The notes under the pieces are model-generated. The model ran no database searches. It worked only from the letters and a program-made list of their open reading frames with translations, and had not been told where the DNA came from. The position numbers were made by a program, and so were the translations under genes. Shown piece by piece: positions 1 through 5,703 of a DNA stretch of 6,359 nucleotides. This stretch comes from Methylococcaceae bacterium. Its GTDB lineage: Bacteria; Pseudomonadota; Gammaproteobacteria; Methylococcales; Methylomonadaceae. Location of the stretch: assembly GCA_030699345.1 (NCBI GenBank), contig JAUYMX010000603.1, forward strand, positions 1-6,359. Direction: 5' to 3'. Positions within the stretch are counted from its first letter, which is position 1. The number at the start of each line of letters is the position of its first letter.

Positions 1-30
1 AAAATCGCTGAACAAATTAATTTCATTCAT

Positions 31-116
31 GGTTCGACAAGCTCACCACGAACGGAATTAACTTGATCCGTTCGGCTGTCCTTAGACCACCCTTGCGGTG
101 GAGCTTGTCGAAGGAC
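31..116. repeat. Palindromic intergenic repeat (REP/MITE-like) with nested stems
   Basis: This element lies just past the 3' end of alaC and contains no ORF. The outer arms are 33-44 (TTCGACAAGCTC) and 101-112 (GAGCTTGTCGAA), a perfect 12-bp inverted repeat that continues for 3 bp (ACC/GGT) past a one-base bulge. An inner stem pairs 49-55 (CGAACGG) with 68-74 (CCGTTCG) around a 12-nt loop. The right half also has its own local pairs: 78-83 with 111-116 (GTCCTT/AAGGAC), enclosing 87-91 with 97-101 (CCACC/GGTGG). From memory, the core TTCGACAAGCTC...CGAACGG resembles a repeat scattered between genes in many proteobacteria. Whether it recurs in this genome cannot be seen here. It could stabilise the 3' end of alaC mRNA, but there is no T-run, so it is not a classic intrinsic terminator. 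Confidence 0.75.
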
Positions 117-143
117 TGTACAGAGATTCCGTAAAGCCGGACC

Positions 144-1328
144 TTATATAACGCCGTCGTTCTTAAACATATTGCGCATGCCCCGGACGGCTTGGCGTGT
201 GCGGTGTTCGTATTCGATCAGGCCAAAACGCACATGATCGTCACCAAATTGACCGAAACCCACGCCGGGTGCTACTGCCACTTTGGCTTCTGCCAATAGT
301 TTTTTGGAAAATTCCAATGATCCCATCTTTTGATAGGCTTCCGGGATTTTCGCCCAAACAAACATGGTCGCTTTGGGTTTTTCGACCGGCCAACCTGCTG
401 CCGTCAAGCCATCGCACAATACGTCGCGTCTTTTGCGATACATGTCGGCAATTTCCGCAACACATTCCTGTGGCCCTTCAAGCGCAGCGATCGCAGCGAT
501 TTGAATGGGCGCAAAGGTGCCGTAATCCATATAAGATTTGATACGTGCCAATGCCGCAACCAGTTCTTTATTGCCACACATAAAGCCCACCCGCCAACCC
601 GGCATGTTGTAGCTTTTAGACATGGAGAAGAATTCGACAGCAATGTCTTTAGCGCCTTCGACTTGTAGAATCGACGGTGCTTTGTAACCATCGAAAACAA
701 TATCGACATAAGCAATATCGTGTACCACCCAGATCTTATGCTCTTTAGCCAGCGCAATAATTTTCTCGAAGAAATCCAGCTCTACACATTGTGTAGTTGG
801 ATTGCCGGGAAAATTGATTATCAGCATTTTCGGCTTGGGCCAAGATTCAACGATGGCTTTTTCCAGTTCGTCGAAGAAATCCACGCCAGGAATTAACGGT
901 ACATGGCGCACATCCGCACCGGCTATAACTACACCATAAGGGTGAATGGGATAAGCCGGATTCGGCACTAGCACTGTATCGCCAGGACCTAATGTTGCCA
1001 AGGCCAAATGCGCCAAGCCTTCTTTAGATCCGATGGTAACGATAGCTTCAGTATTGGGATCCAAGTCAACATCAAAACGGTTTTTGTACCAGTCGCAGAT
1101 GGCTTTTCTTAAACGCGGAATACCTTTAGACACTGAATAACGATGGGTATCCGGGCGCTGGGCGGCTTCGATCAATTTATCGACGATATGTTGAGGCGTC
1201 GCTTGATCAGGATTACCCATACCAAAATCGATAATATCTTCTCCCGCGGCACGCGCTTTGGCTTTTAACTCATTAACGATATTAAAAACTTAGGGCGGCA
1301 GGCGGCTAATTCTCTGAAATTCTTCCAT
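144..1328 (-). CDS. alaC: Alanine aminotransferase (AlaC type), interrupted by an in-frame stop at codon 13
   Basis: This is a PLP-dependent class I/II aminotransferase expected to interconvert pyruvate plus glutamate with alanine plus 2-oxoglutarate in the cytosol. The protein closely follows E. coli AlaC as I recall it: MGNPD, AQRPDTH, YSVSKGIPRLR, VTIGSKEGLAHL, NFPGNPTTQCVEL, VVHDIAY and the PLP-lysine motif SMSKSYNMPGWR (about Lys238 in full-length numbering). The full-length start is the ATG at 1326-1328, because translation from it gives MEEFQRISRLPP, then a stop (TAA, 1290-1292), then VFNIVNELKAKARAAGEDIIDFG running straight into MGNPD. That N-terminus is the family's own, with the stop standing where Tyr is expected. 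After the stop the next usable ATG is 1218-1220, which would give a 358-residue protein lacking the N-terminal arm, with no good Shine-Dalgarno. The other codons look intact, so any inactivation is recent, or the stop is a sequencing error. The gene sits 88 bp after kdsB and probably has its own promoter. Confidence 0.9.
1290..1292 (-). other. In-frame TAA stop within alaC
   Basis: On the minus strand the codons read CTG CCG CCC TAA GTT TTT AAT, that is LPP-stop-VFN. AlaC proteins have LPPYVFN here, so a single third-position change of a Tyr codon (TAC or TAT) to TAA explains the stop. No reading-frame change is involved, because the frame is continuous on both sides. Confidence 0.85.
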
Positions 1329-1377
1329 TGACGGCTCTTTAGGCAACGAATGTAAAGTGGCGTTAAAAATGCGGGCT

Positions 1378-1406
1378 AAGGTACTGTTGTTAATACCCTA
1401 TGTCAA
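1378..1406 (-). promoter_or_regulatory. Candidate sigma70 promoter for alaC
   Basis: In the 88-bp gap between kdsB and alaC the minus strand has a perfect -35 box TTGACA (1401-1406). A 17-bp spacer follows, then TACCTT (1378-1383), which matches only three of six -10 consensus positions. The implied start would leave a leader of roughly 40 nt before the ATG at 1328. The spacing and the perfect -35 box support it; the poor -10 box keeps confidence low. Confidence 0.4.
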
Positions 1407-1416
1407 ATAGACCTAC

Positions 1417-2190
1417 TTACGCTTGTGGCTGTTGTAATGCCTGAGCGACTCGCAGTAAATCTTCCTGGGTATCGACACCGGCAGGGGGCGTTTTAGCCAC
1501 CGTTTTTACTAAAATAGCCTCGCCGTGCCAAAGTATCCGTAATTGCTCCAAGGCTTCAACCGACTCGAGCGGTGAGGCTTCCCATAAGCAATAACGCTGC
1601 AAAAAATCGACGGTATAGGCATACATTCCGATGTGGCGGAGATAAGGCATTTTATTGGTCAGCTGTCGGTCAACTAACGCAAACCCATCGCGATCCCACG
1701 GGATAGGCGCACGACTAAAATACAATGCAAATCCTGCTTTATTGAGTACGACCTTAACCGCGTTGGGGTTGAAAATCTCTTCTTGCTCATTAATACGCGC
1801 AGCCAAGGTAGCAATGCCGGCTTGTTGTTGACTTGCTAATGCTTCCGCGACATCACGGATATAGTCGGGCGGAATTAACGGCTCATCGCCTTGCAGGTTA
1901 ACGATAATTTGCTCGCTTTTCCAGCCGCACAGACTGGCAACTTCGGCAAGTCGCTCGGTACCGCTTTGGTGATCAGCGTGGGTCATTACCGCTTTGATGC
2001 CTAAGTCAGTAACGGCGTTCAAGATCCTGTCATCATCGGTCGCAACGATAACTTCTTCGGCGCCGGATTCCAGTGCCCGCTCGCAGACATGCACAATCAT
2101 CGGCTTACCGGCAATGTCTAACAGCGGCTTACCCGGCAAGCGGGTGGAGCCGAAGCGTGCGGGGATGACGACCTTAAAAGACAGGCTCAT
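1417..2190 (-). CDS. kdsB: 3-deoxy-manno-octulosonate cytidylyltransferase (CMP-Kdo synthetase)
   Basis: KdsB activates Kdo with CTP to give CMP-Kdo and pyrophosphate in the cytosol; CMP-Kdo is the donor used by WaaA to add Kdo to the lipid A precursor. The 257-residue protein is close to the usual length of about 250. Visible motifs are the N-terminal nucleotide-binding loop IPARFGSTRLPGKPL (residues 9-23), VIVATDDDRI (48-56), HQSGTERLAE (74-83) and the metal- and nucleotide-binding VNLQGDEPLI (97-106). SRAPIPWDRDG, RHIGMYAYT and LEQLRILWHG follow further on, and the C-terminal GVDTQEDL is also typical. The ATG (2188-2190) overlaps the TGA of the Trm112-like gene in an ATGA, so translation is probably coupled; no strong Shine-Dalgarno is visible. 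No upstream extension is needed, since MSLSFKVVIPAR already matches the family N-terminus. Confidence 0.97.
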   Translation of the reverse strand: MSLSFKVVIPARFGSTRLPGKPLLDIAGKPMIVHVCERALESGAEEVIVATDDDRILNAVTDLGIKAVMTHADHQSGTERLAEVASLCGWKSEQIIVNLQGDEPLIPPDYIRDVAEALASQQQAGIATLAARINEQEEIFNPNAVKVVLNKAGFALYFSRAPIPWDRDGFALVDRQLTNKMPYLRHIGMYAYTVDFLQRYCLWEASPLESVEALEQLRILWHGEAILVKTVAKTPPAGVDTQEDLLRVAQALQQPQA

Positions 2191-2381
2191 TTATATAATG
2201 CGTCGAGTTCTTCAGTGCCTAACTCGCGGGCCTCATCTTCGAGCATCACTGGAATATCATCACGAATTGGGAAGGCTAAGCGATCAGCCCGGCAAATGAG
2301 TTCTTGCTGATCTTTTTTGTAAATCAATGGGCTTTTACATAGCGGACAAGCCAAAATATCGAGCAGATTTGTATCTATCAT
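2187..2381 (-). CDS. ycaR: Trm112/YcaR-like small zinc-ribbon protein (UPF0434 family)
   Basis: This 64-residue protein is of the YcaR/Trm112-like family often found between lpxK and kdsB. It has the family opening LLDILACPLCKSPL, with a CPLC knuckle (Cys12, Cys15), then QQELICRADRLAFPIRDDIPVML. Only one further cysteine (Cys30) is present, as in E. coli YcaR as I recall it, so a full four-cysteine zinc site is not evident. In eukaryotes and archaea Trm112 activates partner methyltransferases. The role of the bacterial family is not settled, and its link to LPS synthesis rests on gene position. It overlaps lpxK upstream and kdsB downstream by ATGA. The symbol follows the E. coli family name. 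Confidence 0.9.
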   Translation of the reverse strand: MIDTNLLDILACPLCKSPLIYKKDQQELICRADRLAFPIRDDIPVMLEDEARELGTEELDALYK

Positions 2382-3373
2382 GTTTTTTCTCTTAACAAAT
2401 TTAATAATCGTTGGCCAAACTCAGCTTCCGGTACGGCGACCACTGGCACAAACCAATGTTGTTTGCCCGCAAAGCCTAAGCATTTTACGGCGTCTTTTTC
2501 TGTCATTAATACGGGTTTAGGTGTGGCAAATTCAATATCTTGACGTTGCAATGGATAATGATCGGGATAGCTCTGCGCAACATCAACTATTATACCGGCC
2601 GTCCTGAGCATACTAAAAAAACGCTCTGGATTGCCTATGCCTGCCAGTGCATGACATTCAACGCCCGCGAACTCCGATAATGGCTTGATCTCGCCGGTCA
2701 GTAAATTGACTGCTGTGTCACCGACGAACTTCATGGCTAATTCGCCCGGCTCTGATGGCTCACCATTCACCACGACAAAGTCGACGCTTTGTAGTCGCTC
2801 GATAGGTTCACGCAACGGTCCGGCGGGCAAGCAATAGCTGTTACCAAAGCGTCTTTCGCCGTCAATTACCGCAATTTCAATGTCTCTGCCCAGCGCGTAG
2901 TGCTGCAAGCCGTCGTCAGAAATAATCACATTACAATCCGACTGTTCGATCAATAATCTTGCTGCATCCACCCGTATAGGACTCACTGCAACGGAGCAAC
3001 CGCTTCTTTTCGCCAGTAGTAATGCTTCATCACCCACCTGACTGGCGGTACTGTCAGCATTCACCCGTTGAGGCGAGGCTTGTGCTTCGCCACCATAACC
3101 CCTGCTGATAATGCCGGGTTTGAAACCTTCATTCTGAAGCAGTTGGGCTAGCCAGATCACCAATGGAGTTTTGCCGGTGCCACCCACGGTAATGTTACCG
3201 ACCACAATCACTGGTACTGGGAGCTTATGGGTTTTTAATACCTTTATTCGATATAAAAATTTTCTAAACTTAACGAAGTCGGCAAAGAAAAAACCCAATG
3301 GCATCAGCCAAGCACCAATAAAATGATCCTGGTACCAAATATCAAGGGCCCACCGGGCCAGTTTTTTATTCAT
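2378..3373 (-). CDS. lpxK: Tetraacyldisaccharide 4'-kinase
   Basis: LpxK transfers the ATP gamma-phosphate to the 4' position of disaccharide-1-phosphate to form lipid IVA, at the cytosolic face of the inner membrane. The 331 residues match the family length. A hydrophobic, likely membrane-associated N-terminal segment lies at about 21-36 (AWLMPLGFFFADFVKF). The P-loop VVGNITVGGTGKTP spans about 57-70, with the Walker A core GGTGKT at 64-69. SRGYGG (90-95), GDEALLLA (114-121) and the signature ISDDGLQHYALGRD (151-164) follow. Further on are LPAGPLREP, a YPDHY motif and LMTEKDAVKC. The ATG (3371-3373) overlaps the exbD TGA as ATGA, and the lpxK TGA overlaps the next ATG the same way. Start and stop both agree with the family. 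Confidence 0.97.
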   Translation of the reverse strand: MNKKLARWALDIWYQDHFIGAWLMPLGFFFADFVKFRKFLYRIKVLKTHKLPVPVIVVGNITVGGTGKTPLVIWLAQLLQNEGFKPGIISRGYGGEAQASPQRVNADSTASQVGDEALLLAKRSGCSVAVSPIRVDAARLLIEQSDCNVIISDDGLQHYALGRDIEIAVIDGERRFGNSYCLPAGPLREPIERLQSVDFVVVNGEPSEPGELAMKFVGDTAVNLLTGEIKPLSEFAGVECHALAGIGNPERFFSMLRTAGIIVDVAQSYPDHYPLQRQDIEFATPKPVLMTEKDAVKCLGFAGKQHWFVPVVAVPEAEFGQRLLNLLREKT

Positions 3374-3803
3374 TTTTTCTGTTGGATATTATGCGAGAAA
3401 TTGAGATGACTAAAGCCAACTTGCCCAGCAACATCCAGCGCAGTCATTATGAATTTATAGGGCGTTGTCTCATCGGCCTTCAGTACAAAAGGTATTTCTC
3501 CGGCTGAATTTTTAATTTTAACTAACTCTTGTTTTAGCGATTCGGCTGTTTGGCTCACTAATTCATGGGGTAAATTGTCTTCACCATTCAGATAATAAGT
3601 ACCATCGGCATCGATGGTCAGAATGACCGATTTAGGAATAGTTTCCGCTTCTGCGCCTGTTGCTTCGGGCAAATTAATTTTGAGTTCGGACTCTTTATTG
3701 AAAGTGGTGCTCACCATAAAAAAAATTAACAGCAAAAACACCACGTCGATCATCGGCGTGATTGACAGCTCCAGTTTTTCTTTTTTTTACGTTGAAAATT
3801 CAT
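3370..3803 (-). CDS. exbD: ExbD/TolR-family proton-channel subunit, frame broken near the 5' end
   Basis: ExbD is the single-span inner-membrane partner of ExbB/TolQ; its membrane Asp carries protons to drive energy transfer to the periplasm. The core MIDVVFLLLIFFMVSTTF holds that Asp, followed by a periplasmic domain ending FSHNIQQKK. The ATG at 3751-3753 lies inside the conserved TPMID motif and would remove the cytoplasmic N-terminus. The true start is the ATG at 3801-3803, which overlaps the exbB stop as TAATG and has AAGGG (3810-3814) 6 nt upstream. From it the frame reads MNFQRKKK and then goes out of phase at A8-G-A5 (3775-3788), ending at TGA 3750-3752. Shifting back one base there restores KKKEKLELSITPMID, giving about 144 residues, normal for the family, with the proton Asp at residue 20. 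The cause is a homopolymer indel, sequencing error or programmed slippage. Confidence 0.88.
3775..3788 (-). other. A8-G-A5 slippery run / apparent frameshift in exbD
   Basis: On the minus strand the run is eight A, one G, five A. In the frame of the ATG at 3803 it is read AAA AAA AAG AAA AAC, so the heptamer A-AAA-AAG (3780-3786), the type used in dnaX -1 frameshifting, is in the slippery phase. A -1 shift makes the next codons GAA AAA CTG GAG, the ExbD frame. The ExbD frame has a TAA at 3787-3789 directly upstream, so it cannot simply start further up. One extra A in the run (A9) would give the same protein without any shift. Confidence 0.8.
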
Positions 3804-4465
3804 TAAACACCCTTGGCATTGCTACGAAGATGCAGATTCGTAGCATCATGAATAGCTTCATCCCGATCACCGTGCAGCATATCGATCAACTTTAAAGCCT
3901 CGTCTTCCATGCTGACGACATAATCATCAACCAAACGCTCAAAATACCGATGAAATATCAAGCTAGGGATAGCGACCGACAAACCCGCCGCGGTCGTGAT
4001 AAGAGCGACAGATATGCCTCCACCCAAAATGGCAGGGTCTCCTACGCCATGCTCCATAATCGCAGAAAAAACTTGAATCATACCGAACACGGTGCCCAAC
4101 AGCCCCAGCAATGGTGTAATCATCGCAATAGTTCCCAAGCTATTAAGAAAGCGCTCAAGATCATGCACGACTTTTCGACCGGCCTCTTCGATACATTCCT
4201 TCATGAACTTTCGTCCGTGATGGCTATTAGCAAGACCGGCTGCCAAGATACTTCCAAGAGGAGAACTGTTTTTTAAATGACGTAAAGCCACATCATCGAG
4301 TTTTTTTTCTCTATACAACTTCCACACTTGGGGAACGAGGGATGGCGGAAGAATTCTTTTTCTTTGTAATGTCCAAAAACGCTCGGCAACAATTGCCATC
4401 GTACCTATTGAACACAAAATGATTGGCAGCATCATCCAGCCACCGCTTTTAATTATTTCAAACAC
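3803..4465 (-). CDS. exbB: MotA/TolQ/ExbB-family proton-channel protein
   Basis: ExbB/TolQ proteins form the inner-membrane pentamer that surrounds ExbD/TolR helices and conducts protons to power an envelope process. The 220 residues show the three-helix layout: helix 1 at about 10-28 (WMMLPIILCSIGTMAIVAERFW region), a cytoplasmic stretch, helix 2 at about 108-132 with the family core PLLGLLGTVFGMIQVF, and helix 3 at about 148-172 (GGGISVALITTAAGLSVAIPSL). There is no cleavable signal peptide. The start is a GTG (4463-4465); no in-frame ATG lies upstream and an AGGA sits 6 nt before it. The stop shares a base with the exbD ATG (TAATG), fitting coupled synthesis. No tonB is in the window. The position next to lpxK suggests an envelope role, but the partner is unknown. 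The symbol denotes the family, since TolQ-like function is also possible. Confidence 0.93.
   Translation of the reverse strand: MFEIIKSGGWMMLPIILCSIGTMAIVAERFWTLQRKRILPPSLVPQVWKLYREKKLDDVALRHLKNSSPLGSILAAGLANSHHGRKFMKECIEEAGRKVVHDLERFLNSLGTIAMITPLLGLLGTVFGMIQVFSAIMEHGVGDPAILGGGISVALITTAAGLSVAIPSLIFHRYFERLVDDYVVSMEDEALKLIDMLHGDRDEAIHDATNLHLRSNAKGV
3810..3814 (-). promoter_or_regulatory. Ribosome binding site deciding the exbD start
   Basis: AAGGG on the minus strand lies 6 nt before the ATG at 3801-3803 and inside the last codons of exbB. It shows that ribosomes are meant to begin exbD at 3803 rather than at the internal ATG 3753, and so makes the downstream break in frame real in this sequence rather than a mis-chosen start. 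Confidence 0.75.
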
Positions 4466-4471
4466 GCTATT

Positions 4472-4475
4472 TCCT
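4472..4475 (-). promoter_or_regulatory. Ribosome binding site for the GTG start of exbB
   Basis: AGGA on the minus strand lies 6 nt upstream of the GTG at 4463-4465. It supports a GTG start, as the frame upstream has no ATG. Confidence 0.7.
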
Positions 4476-4490
4476 AAACTGAAATGAATG

Positions 4491-4535
4491 GAGTTAGAGC
4501 GTAATAATCACGCTTTCTGCTGCTCATTCTAACTC
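4491..4535. repeat. Nested inverted repeat at the MFS-exbB junction
   Basis: The outer arms 4491-4498 (GAGTTAGA) and 4528-4535 (TCTAACTC) are a perfect 8-bp inverted repeat. Inside it 4498-4502 (AGCGT) pairs with 4510-4514 (ACGCT) around a 7-nt loop. The element covers the stop codon of the MFS gene and most of the 63-bp gap to exbB. In the minus-strand RNA it could form a hairpin that partly ends or protects the aroC-MFS transcript. No T-run follows, so an intrinsic terminator is not supported. Confidence 0.45.
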
Positions 4536-5692
4536 AAGAGGAGTTTATTTTGGCCATTTTCCCGGCCTATCCACAGGTACACAATCAACAGTGCTAAAAC
4601 GCAGCATCCGGCAGCCAGCGAATAAACCAATTGTGGCCCAAGCAACTCCCAATAATAGCCGCTGTAAAAACTCCCCAACATGCCACCCAAACCAAAACTC
4701 AGACTGCTATAAAGCGCTTGCCCTTTGCCTTGATGGTGTTGACCAAAATATTGATACACCAGTTGCATCGCCACCGCATGAACACCGGCAAAAGTCGCAG
4801 CATGTAACAATTGGGCAAACACCAGTAAACCAAGATAATCTGCGCCCCAACCGATGATCAACCAGCGTGCCGCCGCCAGCACAATACTGAACAACAAAAC
4901 GCTACGCAGTGTAAATCGTTTAAATACCCAGCCCATGTAGATAAACAACACGATTTCCGCTACGACTGCCAACGCCCAAAGGCTGCCGGTTAAGGTGGTT
5001 GAATAGCCGTGATTTTGAAGATAAATGGAGTAAAAAACGTAATACGGGGCATGCGCCAGTTGCAACAACATATTGACAGCCAAAAACGCGAGCACTTCGG
5101 GCTGCTTAACAATACGCATAATGCCTATCGAGGCGATATTCTGTCTTGCAGTAGAAATATCCGGGGTAACCAAGCTCACCAGCCAGATGCCCGTTAACAA
5201 GCCGGTAATAATCCAAGGCAACAGCGCCAAGGCATGAATATCTAATAAGCGGCCGATGCCAAGCACCGCGGCAATAAAGCCAATGGATCCCCATAGTCTG
5301 ATGCGACTGTAGGCATGGGCTTCTTGTTGCAGATGAAACAGTGTTACCGCTTCAAACTGCGGCAAGGCGGCATTCCAAAAAAAACTAAATGCGACTGAAA
5401 TTGCTGCAAACAAGAAATAGCCTTGCGCAAATAAAAATCCTGAAAAAATGGCGGCTGCAAAGAAACAAGCCACCCGGATAATACGTAAACTTTTGCCGGT
5501 GCGGTCAGCCATCCACCCCCACAAAATAGGCGCAAAAATTCGCGTGCCGCCTAATAGCGCAGAAAGCTCACCGATTTCTGCCGGATTAAAGCCATTTTCT
5601 TTTAAGTACAGGCTCCAATAAGGGATAAAGCCGCCTACTGTCGCGAAATAAAAAAAATAAAATCCGGACAAGCGCCAGTAAGGAACTGCCAT
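4529..5692 (-). CDS. MFS permease, HcaT/PPP (phenylpropionate permease-like) type
   Basis: This is a 387-residue inner-membrane major facilitator protein, rich in hydrophobic segments across its length and consistent with 12 helices. The N-terminus (PYWRLSGFYFFYFATVGGFIPYW, then LYLKENGF) matches HcaT-like permeases, as do the loop 2-3 motif LWGWMADRTGKSLR (about 57-70), SRIRLWGSIGFI in the first half, and QLAHAPYYVFYSIYL and GSLWALAVVAEI in the second half. Its substrate is not shown by sequence; the phenylpropionate label comes from E. coli HcaT and should not be taken as proven here. The gene starts 9 bp after aroC, with AAAGG (5699-5703) 6 nt before the ATG and overlapping the aroC stop, so the two are probably co-transcribed. 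The aroC-MFS pair occurs, as I recall, in other gammaproteobacteria such as Pseudomonas. Confidence 0.85.
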   Translation of the reverse strand: MAVPYWRLSGFYFFYFATVGGFIPYWSLYLKENGFNPAEIGELSALLGGTRIFAPILWGWMADRTGKSLRIIRVACFFAAAIFSGFLFAQGYFLFAAISVAFSFFWNAALPQFEAVTLFHLQQEAHAYSRIRLWGSIGFIAAVLGIGRLLDIHALALLPWIITGLLTGIWLVSLVTPDISTARQNIASIGIMRIVKQPEVLAFLAVNMLLQLAHAPYYVFYSIYLQNHGYSTTLTGSLWALAVVAEIVLFIYMGWVFKRFTLRSVLLFSIVLAAARWLIIGWGADYLGLLVFAQLLHAATFAGVHAVAMQLVYQYFGQHHQGKGQALYSSLSFGLGGMLGSFYSGYYWELLGPQLVYSLAAGCCVLALLIVYLWIGRENGQNKLLLS

Positions 5693-5698
5693 GGAGTA

Positions 5699-5703
5699 CC
5701 TTT
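5699..5703 (-). promoter_or_regulatory. Ribosome binding site of the MFS gene overlapping the aroC stop
   Basis: AAAGG on the minus strand sits 6 nt before the ATG at 5690-5692 and shares bases with the aroC TAA (5702-5704). It supports the chosen MFS start and close coupling to aroC. Confidence 0.65.

Noticed and set aside
31..116. Intrinsic terminator for alaC
   Set aside because: The stems are long, but no run of T follows on the minus strand, and the shape fits a dispersed palindromic repeat better.
116..123. 8-bp palindrome CTGTACAG beside the repeat
   Set aside because: It is short, isolated and without context; chance occurrence is likely.
404..757. Minus-strand 117-codon ORF in another frame of alaC
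   Set aside because: It is fully inside alaC, whose frame carries the aminotransferase motifs; the alternative translation has no recognisable domain.
1218..1220. ATG at MGNPD as the natural alaC start
   Set aside because: The 36 codons upstream match the AlaC N-terminus apart from one stop, so the ancestral start is at 1328; 1220 would only serve as a rescue start.
1290..1292. Stop codon recoding (selenocysteine or pyrrolysine) in alaC
   Set aside because: The codon is TAA, while those residues use TGA and TAG, and AlaC has a plain Tyr here.
1994..2299. Plus-strand 101-codon ORF opposite kdsB and the Trm112-like gene
   Set aside because: The opposite strand encodes conserved KdsB and Trm112-like residues throughout this stretch, so this is a shadow.
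3614..3895. Plus-strand 93-codon ORF across the exbB/exbD junction
   Set aside because: It lies opposite well-supported exbB and exbD, resembles no family I know, and its start has no clear ribosome binding site; it is a shadow ORF.
4526..4531. TAGAAT on the minus strand as a -10 box for exbB
   Set aside because: No acceptable -35 hexamer lies about 17 bp upstream, and the sequence is part of the MFS stop region and of the inverted repeat.
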